Below, in pieces: positions 1 to 6,911 of a stretch of 16,170 nucleotides of DNA. This DNA is from CBDVAK01 sp965371945. Its GTDB lineage: Bacteria; Pseudomonadota; Gammaproteobacteria; Competibacterales; JAHEDQ01. The notes beneath the pieces were generated by a model. It saw only the letters and a list, made by a program, of their open reading frames with translations, searched no databases and was not told the DNA's origin. Where the stretch lies: contig CBDVAK010000046.1 in the NCBI GenBank assembly GCA_965371945.1, positions 1 through 16,170 on the forward strand. Reading direction: 5' to 3'. A program made the position numbers and the translations under genes. Within the stretch, counting starts at the first letter, position 1; each line of letters starts with the position of its first letter.

Positions 1-1211
1 GGGGTGACCTTCTTGGCCATGAGCTGGCCGCCGAGGCCGGGCTTGGCGCCCTGGGAGATATAGATCTCCAGGCCGTCGGCGCGTTTCATGTCATGAATGT
101 TCCAGCCCAGGCGGCCGCCCAGGCACTGAAAAATAAGTTGCTTGGCTGCGTCGCGCTGAGCGTCGCTCATCCCGCCTTCACCGGTATTCTCGGCGATATC
201 CGACATCGCCGAGGCCATCGCCACCGCCTGTTTGGTGGAGCGGCTTATCGCCCCGTAGCTCATGGGCGCGATCATCACCGGCATGCTGAGCTTGAGCGAA
301 TTGGCGCCGTGCAGACCGCCAATCTCGGTGCTCATCCGTATCTTGGAAACAACGTCGGGGGTCTCACCGACGTGTGACAGATCCTTTCTGAAAGCCAGGT
401 CGGCAAGATGTGGCAGCGGCCGCGCCGCCCCGTAGCCGCGGATCCGGTAGCGTCCGCTGCCGGATTTGACGTGGATGTCCTCCTGCACCTTGGCGTTCCA
501 GTAACCACAGTCGCCCGAGAAGCTGAAAAAAGGAATGCTGCGTATCTGTTGCTCCGCTGTATCGTAGCGCAACTTCTTGCCGGCATTGACGATTTTGCTC
601 AGGCCACCTTTGAAGGGAAGTTGGTAACGATCCAGAAATGCTCTGATATCGTCAGCCTCGTCGGCGGAGATGTCCGTGAGGATGGCGTCGGAGCCCAGAT
701 CCTGAACCTTGCCGGCAACGAAGATCTCGCCGCCGGTCATGTCTTCGCCCACGCGCACACCAGAGTCCCCGAGTATGATGATGCGCCCGCCGTACATCAT
801 GTAGCCGGCCATGAAGTTTGCGTTGCCGCCGCAACACAGAGTGCCGGACTTCATGACCTGCCCGGCGCGCGAACCCATGTTGCCTCGGACCACCAGTTCC
901 GCGCCCCGGATCGCGACACCGGCAATGGCGCCGGCGTTGCCGCCGACGACGATGGAGCCGGTGTACATATTGTCACCGAGACCCCAGCCGACGTTGTGGT
1001 CCACTTCGAACCGCGCCTGGTCGGACAGTCCACCGCAGAAGTAGCCCGCGGAACCGCGGACCTTGACCCGGATCGGCGACGTGAGACCGACGCCTATGTG
1101 ATGACGGGCATCCGGATTGATGACCTCGACATCCTCGCCGGCTTCTCCGGATTCACGGATCAGCTCGTTGGCGCGGCGTACCTGGATCGTTGCCAGATCT
1201 ATCGTGACCAT
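1..1211 (-). CDS. Fused GXGXG-domain / FMN-binding glutamate synthase-like protein (GlxC-GlxD or MgsB-MgsC type), 3' end cut by window edge
   Basis: I translated the minus strand from the ATG at 1211 to position 3 and found no stop, so about 403 residues are visible and the frame leaves the window. Residues 1 to about 220 form the GXGXG beta-helix domain of the glutamate synthase large subunit, with repeated Gly-rich turns such as VVGGNAGAIAG, VVRGNMGSRAGQ and ILGDSGVRVGEDM. From about residue 265 the FMN-binding synthase domain begins (YRIRGYGAARPLPH, MPVMIAPMSYGAIS, ENTGEGGM, SQGAKPGLGG). In GlxC/GlxD and MgsB/MgsC these are normally two proteins; here they share one frame. The ATG overlaps the end of the amidotransferase gene by 13 bp, implying translational coupling. 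The enzyme would transfer ammonia or methylamine nitrogen to a 2-oxoglutarate-derived acceptor, giving glutamate or N-methylglutamate. The family is secure; the substrate is not. Confidence 0.88.
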   Translation of the reverse strand, partial: MVTIDLATIQVRRANELIRESGEAGEDVEVINPDARHHIGVGLTSPIRVKVRGSAGYFCGGLSDQARFEVDHNVGWGLGDNMYTGSIVVGGNAGAIAGVAIRGAELVVRGNMGSRAGQVMKSGTLCCGGNANFMAGYMMYGGRIIILGDSGVRVGEDMTGGEIFVAGKVQDLGSDAILTDISADEADDIRAFLDRYQLPFKGGLSKIVNAGKKLRYDTAEQQIRSIPFFSFSGDCGYWNAKVQEDIHVKSGSGRYRIRGYGAARPLPHLADLAFRKDLSHVGETPDVVSKIRMSTEIGGLHGANSLKLSMPVMIAPMSYGAISRSTKQAVAMASAMSDIAENTGEGGMSDAQRDAAKQLIFQCLGGRLGWNIHDMKRADGLEIYISQGAKPGLGGQLMAKKVT

Positions 1212-2104
1212 GTGTTGTAGGTTCCCGGTGGCGGTTCCATGGTGTTTAGCGCCTGGCCCGGAAACAGACGGTTCAAAGACACCTCTTCGGAAGCCACCGC
1301 GACCAGATCGTCGGTTTCGTACATGATCATCGGTTTGACCGCCAGACGATCCTTGGCGTAGCCAATCTCGTCCCGGGTGGAGACCAGAAACGAGAAGGTG
1401 CCATCCAGGTCATCGATGGAGGTGCGCAGGGCTTCTTTCAGAGCGATTCCCTGGGCCAGCTTGTCGGCCAGGTAGACAGCGATCAGTTCGCTGTCGTTGT
1501 CGGTGGTGAACTCGAAGCCGCGCTGCTGGAGACGCCTGCGCATTTTCCAGTAATTGGTGATCTGGCCGTTGTGGACGATGGCGACATCGGCAAATCCGGT
1601 GGCCCAGAAGGGATGGGAAGCTTCGGGTTTGACGTCGGATTCGGTGGCCAGGCGTACATGGCCGAGTCCGTGGGTGCCGGCGAAGGAATGCACGTTGTAA
1701 CGTTCGTCGACATCGTGGGCGCTGCCCACATCCTTGACGATCTCGAGGCTGGAGCCGATGGAGATGACCTTGGCTGCGTGCTCCATGGCATAGGAGAATT
1801 TCTGCAGATTCCCCTCAAAACGGACTACTACCCGATAGTTGTTTCCCAGCGTCTGGTCGGACACGATCGTCGCACCTTGGGCGCTGAGAGCCTCCCGAAT
1901 CCGTGCCACCGTTTCGCCGGCTTCCGGGTCCTCGCCGACAAAAAACCGCAGCCGCAGCCGGTCCTCCTCCACCTCTCCGTAGAGTGCAAATCCAGTGGAA
2001 TCAGGTCCCCGGTGCTGGCAGCCGTCGAGCATGTCGACCAGTGCCTGCCCCGTGATCAGACCAGGGACATCGTGTTTGAGCATGATTCCAGCGATTCCGC
2101 ACAT
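1199..2104 (-). CDS. Class II glutamine amidotransferase subunit (GlxB/MgsA type)
   Basis: This 301-residue protein is an N-terminal-nucleophile glutamine amidotransferase. I chose the start at 2104 rather than the upstream in-frame ATG at 2125 because it gives MCGIAGIM, putting the catalytic cysteine at position 2 as the family needs after Met removal, and because a strong GGAGGAG ribosome site (2108-2114) sits three bases before it. Visible family motifs are CQHRGPDSTGF, GHVRLATES followed by SHPF, VHNGQITN and NDSELIA. It would release ammonia (or methylamine from gamma-glutamylmethylamide) and pass it to the FMN subunit encoded by the overlapping downstream gene. The stand-alone amidotransferase followed by GXGXG and FMN modules is the GlxBCD/MgsABC arrangement, not classical GltB. 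The 115 bp upstream (2105-2219) is AT-rich and could hold its own promoter, but I see no convincing -35/-10 pair. Confidence 0.93.
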   Translation of the reverse strand: MCGIAGIMLKHDVPGLITGQALVDMLDGCQHRGPDSTGFALYGEVEEDRLRLRFFVGEDPEAGETVARIREALSAQGATIVSDQTLGNNYRVVVRFEGNLQKFSYAMEHAAKVISIGSSLEIVKDVGSAHDVDERYNVHSFAGTHGLGHVRLATESDVKPEASHPFWATGFADVAIVHNGQITNYWKMRRRLQQRGFEFTTDNDSELIAVYLADKLAQGIALKEALRTSIDDLDGTFSFLVSTRDEIGYAKDRLAVKPMIMYETDDLVAVASEEVSLNRLFPGQALNTMEPPPGTYNTWSR

Positions 2105-2219
2105 GATCTCCTCCGGCCAGGGCACTGGACATGTGTCACGAGACTAGATCATCGATCGTGGATATTCAACTACTAGTGGAATAAGTTGCATTAGAGGAAA
2201 ATTTCCGAGCCCAAGCACC

Positions 2220-2882
2220 TTATCCGGTGGTCCTTGGTTCGATGATGATGGACAGAAAGCGGATAGGGACTTCCGAAAGCCCCTCGGGCCCGTGAGGCGC
2301 GTCGGCATCGAAGAACAAGGCGTCGCCCGGCGTCAATTGGTAGGTTCTGTCGCCGTGGCGGTAGGTGACCTGCCCTTCCAGCATGTAGATGAACTCCACT
2401 CCCGGATGCTGGAACAGCGGAAACACGTCCGATTCCTCCGTCAGCGAGATCAGATAGGGCTCTACGAACACCTGCTTGCCTACGGTGTGTCCGAGCAATT
2501 GGTATTGGTGCCCGGAGCGGGTTCCGCGCCGCTCGATGTGGAGCCCCTGGCCTTTGCGTACAAATGAAACGTCCCGTTCTTCCTCGTATTTCCGGAAAAA
2601 TGCGGTGACCGGCACGTTGAGAGCCTGGGATAGCGTCCGCAGGGTGGCCAGCGAAGGACTGGTGAGGCCGTTTTCGATTTTTGACAACATACCGGACGAT
2701 ACTCTGGCCTGTCTGGCCAGTTCCGTCATCTTCATATTGAGTTGCTTTCGAAATTCCCGTACCTGTCGGCCGATGGCTATTTCCAGTTCGTTTTCCGGTG
2801 CGCCCCGGGTCGCCGGATTCTGTATCCGCGGGCCGGTTTCGGGTCCTGGAGCCGTTTCAGTTCGGTTTCTTGGGTTGGCCAT
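2220..2882 (-). CDS. XRE-family transcriptional regulator with C-terminal cupin domain
   Basis: From the ATG at 2882 this is a 220-residue regulator. Residues about 32-92 form an XRE helix-turn-helix (IGRQVREFRKQLNM, then LARQARVSSGMLSKIENG and SPSLATLRTLSQALNV). Residues about 138-215 form a small cupin with the HPGVEFIYMLEGQVTY, LTPGDALFFDADAPH and IEPR signature of sensor cupins such as PuuR, which controls gamma-glutamyl-putrescine use in E. coli. The frame is open back to an ATG at 2984 (254 residues), but the extra N-terminus is not family-like and would run into the inverted repeat at 2988; neither start has a strong ribosome site. It lies upstream of, and on the same strand as, the amidotransferase/synthase genes and diverges from amt, so local control of both arms is the natural inference. 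The effector may be a gamma-glutamyl amine, amine or glutamine. Confidence 0.9.
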   Translation of the reverse strand: MANPRNRTETAPGPETGPRIQNPATRGAPENELEIAIGRQVREFRKQLNMKMTELARQARVSSGMLSKIENGLTSPSLATLRTLSQALNVPVTAFFRKYEEERDVSFVRKGQGLHIERRGTRSGHQYQLLGHTVGKQVFVEPYLISLTEESDVFPLFQHPGVEFIYMLEGQVTYRHGDRTYQLTPGDALFFDADAPHGPEGLSEVPIRFLSIIIEPRTTG

Positions 2883-3209
2883 AAGGTCGGGCACCAGTCG
2901 TATGGTCGACGTAAAAAATTTGCATTCTGTGAAACTTCTACCACTATAGATGATTGTGACCGTCGGTGAGGGTTCGGCGGTCATGCGGTGTCAGGACGGT
3001 GTTCTGACACTAGGCACAAGCAAGAAAAGCGAGAAGGCCTGTCCTGTGCCGGTGAAGTGCAGGGCGGAGGTTCTGAGGGGGATTGCCACTTACCGAAGCG
3101 CTGTACCACTGGTCGCGCCGTCTTACTGTGATCTGTCGACCGGGATGGTGAGTTCAGCGCGTGTAAGAGGACTGTCCATAGTGGCACTGCATCAAAGAGG
3201 AGCGAGCAT
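2883..3209. promoter_or_regulatory. Divergent intergenic control region between regulator and amt operons
   Basis: This 327-bp stretch separates the regulator/glutamate-synthase arm from the ammonium-transporter arm and must hold the promoters for the plus arm and the regulator. On the minus strand a TATAGT hexamer near 2943-2948 could be a -10 box for the regulator, but no good -35 box lies 16-18 bp before it. A perfect inverted repeat lies at 2988-3010. No sigma-54 match was found on either strand: TGGCAC at 3182-3187 has no -12 TTGC. The plus-strand frame at 2950-3225 runs into amt and has no recognisable product, so I see no gene here. Confidence 0.6.
2988..3010. promoter_or_regulatory. 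Candidate operator: perfect inverted repeat GTGTCAG-N9-CTGACAC
   Basis: The arms 2988-2994 and 3004-3010 are exact reverse complements, centred 16 bp apart, about one and a half helical turns. The repeat lies 106 bp upstream of the chosen regulator start and about 200 bp upstream of amt. XRE-cupin regulators usually bind as dimers to such sites, so autoregulation is plausible. It is a single copy by eye, and no T-run follows that would make it a terminator. Confidence 0.4.
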
Positions 3210-4628
3210 ATGTCCGACCAGCTAGGAGCATTGACTATCATATTCACGGAGGTCTATTACTGGATCACCGTGGTGTTCATGTTCTTTATTCACGTTGGTT
3301 TTTGTATGTATGAAGTCGGTGCATCACGACGCAAGAACATGATGCACACACTGATGAAAAATACGATGGTGATTCCTCTGGTCACTGTCACTTTCTATTT
3401 CTTCGGCTGGTGGATCTATTTCGGCTGGAGTAACGGACCGTATATCACCGGTGGTGTCAACGCCGCGCCCTGGGCCACGCCCTGGAGTGAGTTGATGGGT
3501 ACCCATATGGGTGGCGCCCCGGTTCAGGATACCCTGACCGCTGACGACACCATGGGATGGGCGCGTATCAACGGTGTGTTCTGGGCAGCCTTCCTGCTGT
3601 TCTCCTGGACCGCTGCTTCGATCGTCTCCGGTGCGGTCATCGAGCGGATACGTTCCGGAGCATTCTGGTTGCTGGCAGTGCTGATCGGCTCGTTTACCTG
3701 GATCATCGATGCCGCCTGGGGCTGGTCTCCGGATGGTTGGATGGTGCAACTGCTGGGTTACCACGATGCCTATGCTTCCGGTGTGATCCACGCCATCGCG
3801 GGTGGTTTTGCTCTGGGCGTGCTGTTCCATCTGGGGCCGCGCATCGGCAAGTTCAGAGCCGACGGTACACCGCGCAATATCGTGCCGCACAATCCCTGGC
3901 TGGTGACCGTGGGATTGTTTATGATCTATACAGGGTTCTGGGGTTTCTACGTGGCCTGCAACATCCCCATCTTCGATATCGGCGCGGCGGCTGGCATGAG
4001 CGAGTCGTTCTGGTCGACCACCAACATCTATCTGGCGCCGACCACCACGTCCGCTATCACGCTCAACTTCCTGATGTCGCTGTCCGGTGGTCTGATGATG
4101 GGTTACATCATCTCCAAGGGAGATGCTTTCTGGACCTATTCATCGGGTCTGGCCGGTATCATCGCGGCTTCCGCGGGTAACGACCTCTATCACCCCATCC
4201 AGGCCATGTTCATCGCTGCCGCGGGCGTGGTGTTTGCCTACAAGCTGCACCATTGGGTGGAGCGCAAGTTCAAGATCGACGATGCCGTGGGTGCGGTGGC
4301 CGTGCACGGTTACGCCGGCTTCTTCGGCGTCTGCATCGCTGGCTTCGTGCTCTGGGGCTATCCGTCTTCCATGAATCCCGATTACGCCAGCATCAATCCC
4401 ATCGGCCAGTTCCTCGGTGCCGTGATTATGTTCTGGGTGCTGGGATTCCTGCCCGCATGGATCGTGGCCGGAGTGCTGAAGAAGCTGAACATGCTGCGCA
4501 TTCCGCCCCATGTGGAGCTTGCCGGTCTGGATCTCGGCGAATACCACGGCCGCTACCTCGATGAGGCCGACGTGTTCGACGCCGAGGTCGAAGAAGCCCA
4601 ACGGCGTGGTCTGCTGAAGAGTGGCTAA
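3210..4628 (+). CDS. amt: Ammonium transporter, Amt/Rh family, divergent subtype
   Basis: This 472-residue polytopic inner-membrane protein is an Amt-family channel for ammonium, and possibly methylammonium, a classic Amt analogue. The pore twin histidines fit His194 (HDAYASGVIHAIAGG, with Asp186 eight residues earlier as in E. coli AmtB Asp160/His168) and His366 (VGAVAVHGYAGFFG). The IERIR segment at 144-148 matches the conserved AERIR loop. The N-terminal GASRRKN replaces the usual GLVRKKN, and the segment around 314-335 (AGIIAASAGNDLYHP) departs from the AmtB pattern, so this is a divergent, perhaps marine-type, branch. The cytosolic tail (about 425-472) is long and acidic. AGGAG lies 9-10 bp before the ATG. 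The gene begins a plus-strand run ending in the glutamine synthetase homologue. No glnK/PII gene is adjacent, unlike the usual glnK-amtB pair. Confidence 0.94.
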   Translation: MSDQLGALTIIFTEVYYWITVVFMFFIHVGFCMYEVGASRRKNMMHTLMKNTMVIPLVTVTFYFFGWWIYFGWSNGPYITGGVNAAPWATPWSELMGTHMGGAPVQDTLTADDTMGWARINGVFWAAFLLFSWTAASIVSGAVIERIRSGAFWLLAVLIGSFTWIIDAAWGWSPDGWMVQLLGYHDAYASGVIHAIAGGFALGVLFHLGPRIGKFRADGTPRNIVPHNPWLVTVGLFMIYTGFWGFYVACNIPIFDIGAAAGMSESFWSTTNIYLAPTTTSAITLNFLMSLSGGLMMGYIISKGDAFWTYSSGLAGIIAASAGNDLYHPIQAMFIAAAGVVFAYKLHHWVERKFKIDDAVGAVAVHGYAGFFGVCIAGFVLWGYPSSMNPDYASINPIGQFLGAVIMFWVLGFLPAWIVAGVLKKLNMLRIPPHVELAGLDLGEYHGRYLDEADVFDAEVEEAQRRGLLKSG

Positions 4629-4643
4629 CAGGAGGTTTGCAAC

Positions 4644-4913
4644 ATGTCCACTGGAATCGAAACCTGGGTCGTCAACCTGCTGGAAGTCGGCCCCATGTAC
4701 CCCTTCGTGGGGACCGAGATGTTACTGACCCTGCTGGGCCTGGCATCCTGGGTCATCTGGCATGTGCTTCAGATCAAGATGGAGAACAAACAACTTGACC
4801 GGGAAGAACAGACTTTTTCCGATCCCGAAAAGTTGAAACAAGCGATGGAAATGTCCAATGCCGAGACTCTGGTCGAGGCGCTGGATGCGCACAAGGAGTC
4901 GTCCTTCAAGTAG
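4644..4913 (+). CDS. Small single-pass membrane protein downstream of amt
   Basis: This 89-residue protein has one hydrophobic helix at about residues 24-45 (from TEMLLTLLG to WHVLQIK). A charged, probably helical tail (46-89) follows, rich in Glu and Lys. The ATG at 4644 follows AGGAGG at a good distance and lies 15 bp after the amt stop, so it is co-transcribed and tightly coupled. I do not recognise a family. By position it takes the slot where a PII protein often accompanies Amt; a small Amt-binding or Amt-stabilising subunit is one guess, supported only by context. The short N-terminus before the helix and the following Lys and charged residues suggest N-out/C-in topology. Confidence 0.8.
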   Translation: MSTGIETWVVNLLEVGPMYPFVGTEMLLTLLGLASWVIWHVLQIKMENKQLDREEQTFSDPEKLKQAMEMSNAETLVEALDAHKESSFK

Positions 4914-4929
4914 TTGATGCCATGTGGGT

Positions 4930-4948
4930 TGGCGCCGGATCGGCGCCA
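4930..4948 (+). other. 7-bp hairpin TGGCGCC-GGATC-GGCGCCA
   Basis: A perfect 7-bp stem with a 5-base loop starts 16 bases after the small-protein stop. No T-run follows. It could protect the upstream amt message from 3' exonucleases or form the first half of a compound attenuator with the next hairpin. Confidence 0.4.
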
Positions 4949-4969
4949 TTGGTCGACGCAATAGGCGAT

Positions 4970-5014
4970 CCCCCCACCCGCCGCCGCGCGGGGTGGGGGG
5001 CGCGACGCGTTTTT
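4970..5014 (+). terminator. GC-rich hairpin followed by TTTTT, possible attenuator inside the operon
   Basis: CCCCCCACCC (4970-4979) pairs perfectly with GGGTGGGGGG (4991-5000) across an 11-base loop. Nine bases of CGCG-rich sequence then lead to a run of five T (5010-5014). The stem is very stable, but the T-run is offset from it, so termination may be partial. Its position between the amt pair and the two downstream genes would lower expression of the synthetase relative to the transporter. The next gene has its own ribosome site at about 5035-5040. Confidence 0.4.
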
Positions 5015-5042
5015 GCCTTGGAGACGGATCTCTCCGGAGTAA

Positions 5043-5540
5043 ATGTCGTTGGATACGACAACGTTCAATTATAGTCTTCGACACGTCAACCACCGTATCG
5101 TATCGGGTGGCATTGTGGCCCTTGCAGGCATTGCCATTCTGCTGTTGGTGGCGGGGATCTCACTGCCGTTTCAGATGTTGCTGGCCCTCGGCATCGTCGT
5201 GGTTGTGTTTCATGCGGCCAGGTTCTACGCGCTGAAAAGTGGCGATGGTGTTGCGGTTCGGGTCGGGCCCGAAGGTTTGCAAGTCGCGGAATGGGGCGTG
5301 GGTGCCGTGCCCTGGTCCGAGATCCGGAGCGTACGGATATCAGGCAGAACGACCGTCGTGGTCGACTTCCAGGATGCCGGGCGCTGGCTGTCCCGGCTCA
5401 AACCGGTGGAGCGGGCACTACGCCGCGTGGCATCTTTTGCGGGGTCCGGCCCTTTCACCATCGATGCTGGTTTGCTCGCCGGGCAACCCGTGCAACTGGA
5501 AATGGCCATCCAGAAATGGCTCGTGAGTTCAAATTCATGA
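5043..5540 (+). CDS. Two-helix membrane protein with PH-like C-terminal domain (STM3941-like), function unknown
   Basis: This 165-residue protein has two adjacent membrane helices at about residues 19-40 and 42-62. A soluble beta-rich domain follows, with VRVGPEGLQVAEWGVGAVPWSEIRSVRI, VVVDFQDAGRW and a terminal helix (VQLEMAIQKWLVS). The 'W-(S/D)-E-I' strand after two N-terminal helices is typical of small bacterial PH-like membrane proteins such as the STM3941 group; this is pattern recognition, not a search result. The start at 5043 is preceded by CGGAG. It ends 38 bp before the synthetase gene, so the two are probably co-transcribed. No catalytic residues are evident. A role in sensing or scaffolding at the membrane beside Amt is speculation from context. 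Confidence 0.82.
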   Translation: MSLDTTTFNYSLRHVNHRIVSGGIVALAGIAILLLVAGISLPFQMLLALGIVVVVFHAARFYALKSGDGVAVRVGPEGLQVAEWGVGAVPWSEIRSVRISGRTTVVVDFQDAGRWLSRLKPVERALRRVASFAGSGPFTIDAGLLAGQPVQLEMAIQKWLVSSNS

Positions 5541-5578
5541 TTTCAACCGTGTCTATACCCGCCTGACAGGAGAACCCC

Positions 5579-6886
5579 ATGAGCAGCAGTCTTTCTGAAA
5601 CGGCCAAGAACCGGGGGATTCGGTATTTTCTGGTCAGTTTCGTTGATCTGTTTGGAAACCTGCGCGCAAAACTGGTCCCGGCGCGTGCCATCGACGGAAT
5701 GCAGAAAGCCGGTGCCGGTTTTGCGGGTTTTGCAGCCTGGCTGGACATGACCCCCGCCGATCCGGACATGTTTGCACTTCCCGATCCCGACAGCCTTATT
5801 CAGCTGCCCTGGAAGCCTGAGATCGGATGGCTGGCGTCAGACCTGTGGATGGACGGTCGTGAGGTTGAAGCCTCTCCACGGGTGGCGCTGAAACGCCAGT
5901 TGGTGCGTGCGGCCGAACGTGGCTACCGGATGAAGACCGGTGTCGAGTGCGAGTACTTCCTGGTCAACCAGGAGGGCACGGCCATTTTCGATGCCGCCGA
6001 CACCCAGTCCAAGCCCTGCTATGACCAGCAGGCACTGATGCGCCAGTTCCCGGTTATCAGCGAGATCTGCGATGCCATGCTGGAGCTGGAGTGGGGGCCC
6101 TATCAAAACGATCATGAGGACGCCAATGGCCAGTTCGAGATGAACTGGGACTTCGACGACGCCCTGAAGACAGCAGATCGTCACGTATTCTTCAAATACA
6201 TGGTCAAGGCGCTGGCGGAACAACACGGGCTGCGCGCCACCTTCATGCCGAAACCCTTTGCCAACCTCACCGGCAATGGTTGTCATGCCCATGTGTCGGT
6301 TTGGAGCCCGGATGGCAGCAGCAACCTGTTTCTCGATGACAGCGATGATCTTGGTCTGTCCCGGCTTGCCTACAATTTTCTCGGCGGCATCATGCACAGC
6401 GCCGAAGAGTTGTGCGCAATCTTCAACCCCACAGTGAACAGCTATAAACGCCTCAACGCGCCGCGCACGCTGTCCGGTGCCACCTGGTCGCCCAATGCCA
6501 TAACCTACGCGGGCAACAACCGTACTCACATGATCCGGGTTCCCGACAAAGGACGTTTCGAGCTTCGTCTCATGGACGGCGCGGTCAATCCCTATTTGTT
6601 GCAGGCCAGTGTCCTGGCTGCCGGGCTCGACGGCGTGGAGCACGAACGCGACCCGGGAGAACCCCTCCACATCAACATGTATGAAGACGGCCACAAAATC
6701 GAGGTCGCCAAGCGCCTGCCCGCGTCCCTGCTGGATGCGCTGCGTCTGCTGGAGAACAGTGAGGCTTTGCGGCAATCGCTCGGTACCGAGCTGGTGGATG
6801 CGTTCGTGAAGCTGAAAATGGGTGAGTGGCGCGATTTCACCGGTCATCTCAGCGACTGGGAGCGCCGCAACACGCTGGACTGCTGA
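5579..6886 (+). CDS. Type III glutamine synthetase (GlnT) / gamma-glutamylmethylamide synthetase (GmaS) homologue
   Basis: This 435-residue protein is an ATP-dependent glutamate-amine ligase of the glutamine synthetase fold. Visible motifs are GVECEYFLV (metal-site Glu123/Glu125), ANGQFEMNW (Glu187), LTGNGCHAHVS (His236/His238), NPTVNSYKRL (283-292), NNRTHMIRVP (312-321) and FELRLMDGAVNPYL (Glu328, Arg330). The length fits GlnT/GmaS and is shorter than GlnA-I (about 470). I see no adenylylation-loop Tyr motif of GlnA-I. CAGGAGA at about 5567-5573 sets the start. It could make glutamine from ammonium or gamma-glutamylmethylamide from methylamine. The neighbouring amidotransferase/GXGXG/FMN genes fit either: glxBCD accompanies glnT in rhizobia, and mgsABC accompanies gmaS in methylamine users. 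I cannot separate these two close families by eye, so no symbol is given. Confidence 0.93.
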   Translation: MSSSLSETAKNRGIRYFLVSFVDLFGNLRAKLVPARAIDGMQKAGAGFAGFAAWLDMTPADPDMFALPDPDSLIQLPWKPEIGWLASDLWMDGREVEASPRVALKRQLVRAAERGYRMKTGVECEYFLVNQEGTAIFDAADTQSKPCYDQQALMRQFPVISEICDAMLELEWGPYQNDHEDANGQFEMNWDFDDALKTADRHVFFKYMVKALAEQHGLRATFMPKPFANLTGNGCHAHVSVWSPDGSSNLFLDDSDDLGLSRLAYNFLGGIMHSAEELCAIFNPTVNSYKRLNAPRTLSGATWSPNAITYAGNNRTHMIRVPDKGRFELRLMDGAVNPYLLQASVLAAGLDGVEHERDPGEPLHINMYEDGHKIEVAKRLPASLLDALRLLENSEALRQSLGTELVDAFVKLKMGEWRDFTGHLSDWERRNTLDC

Positions 6887-6906
6887 CCTTGGGACAGCGA
6901 CCAAGG
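6887..6906. terminator. Hairpin between convergent genes (CCTTGG-N8-CCAAGG)
   Basis: A perfect 6-bp stem with an 8-base loop begins directly after the synthetase stop and ends 5 bp before the stop of the convergent minus-strand gene. There is no T-run on either strand, so it is at best a weak bidirectional terminator or an mRNA 3'-end stabiliser. Confidence 0.35.
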
Positions 6907-6911
6907 CTTCC

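Noticed and set aside
408..1220. 270-codon plus-strand frame over the GXGXG/FMN gene
   Set aside because: The minus strand encodes clear glutamate synthase domains; the plus translation has no family features.
3182..3198. TGGCAC-like -24 element before amt
   Set aside because: The -12 position reads CAAAG rather than TTGC, and the site is too close to the ribosome site and ATG to give a usable leader.
2950..3225. 91-codon plus-strand frame in the divergent region
   Set aside because: It overlaps the amt start, has no ribosome site or family features, and covers the inverted repeat.
5837..6904. 355-codon minus-strand frame opposite the glutamine synthetase homologue
   Set aside because: It is a shadow of an enzyme with all its catalytic motifs on the plus strand, and it has no recognisable product.
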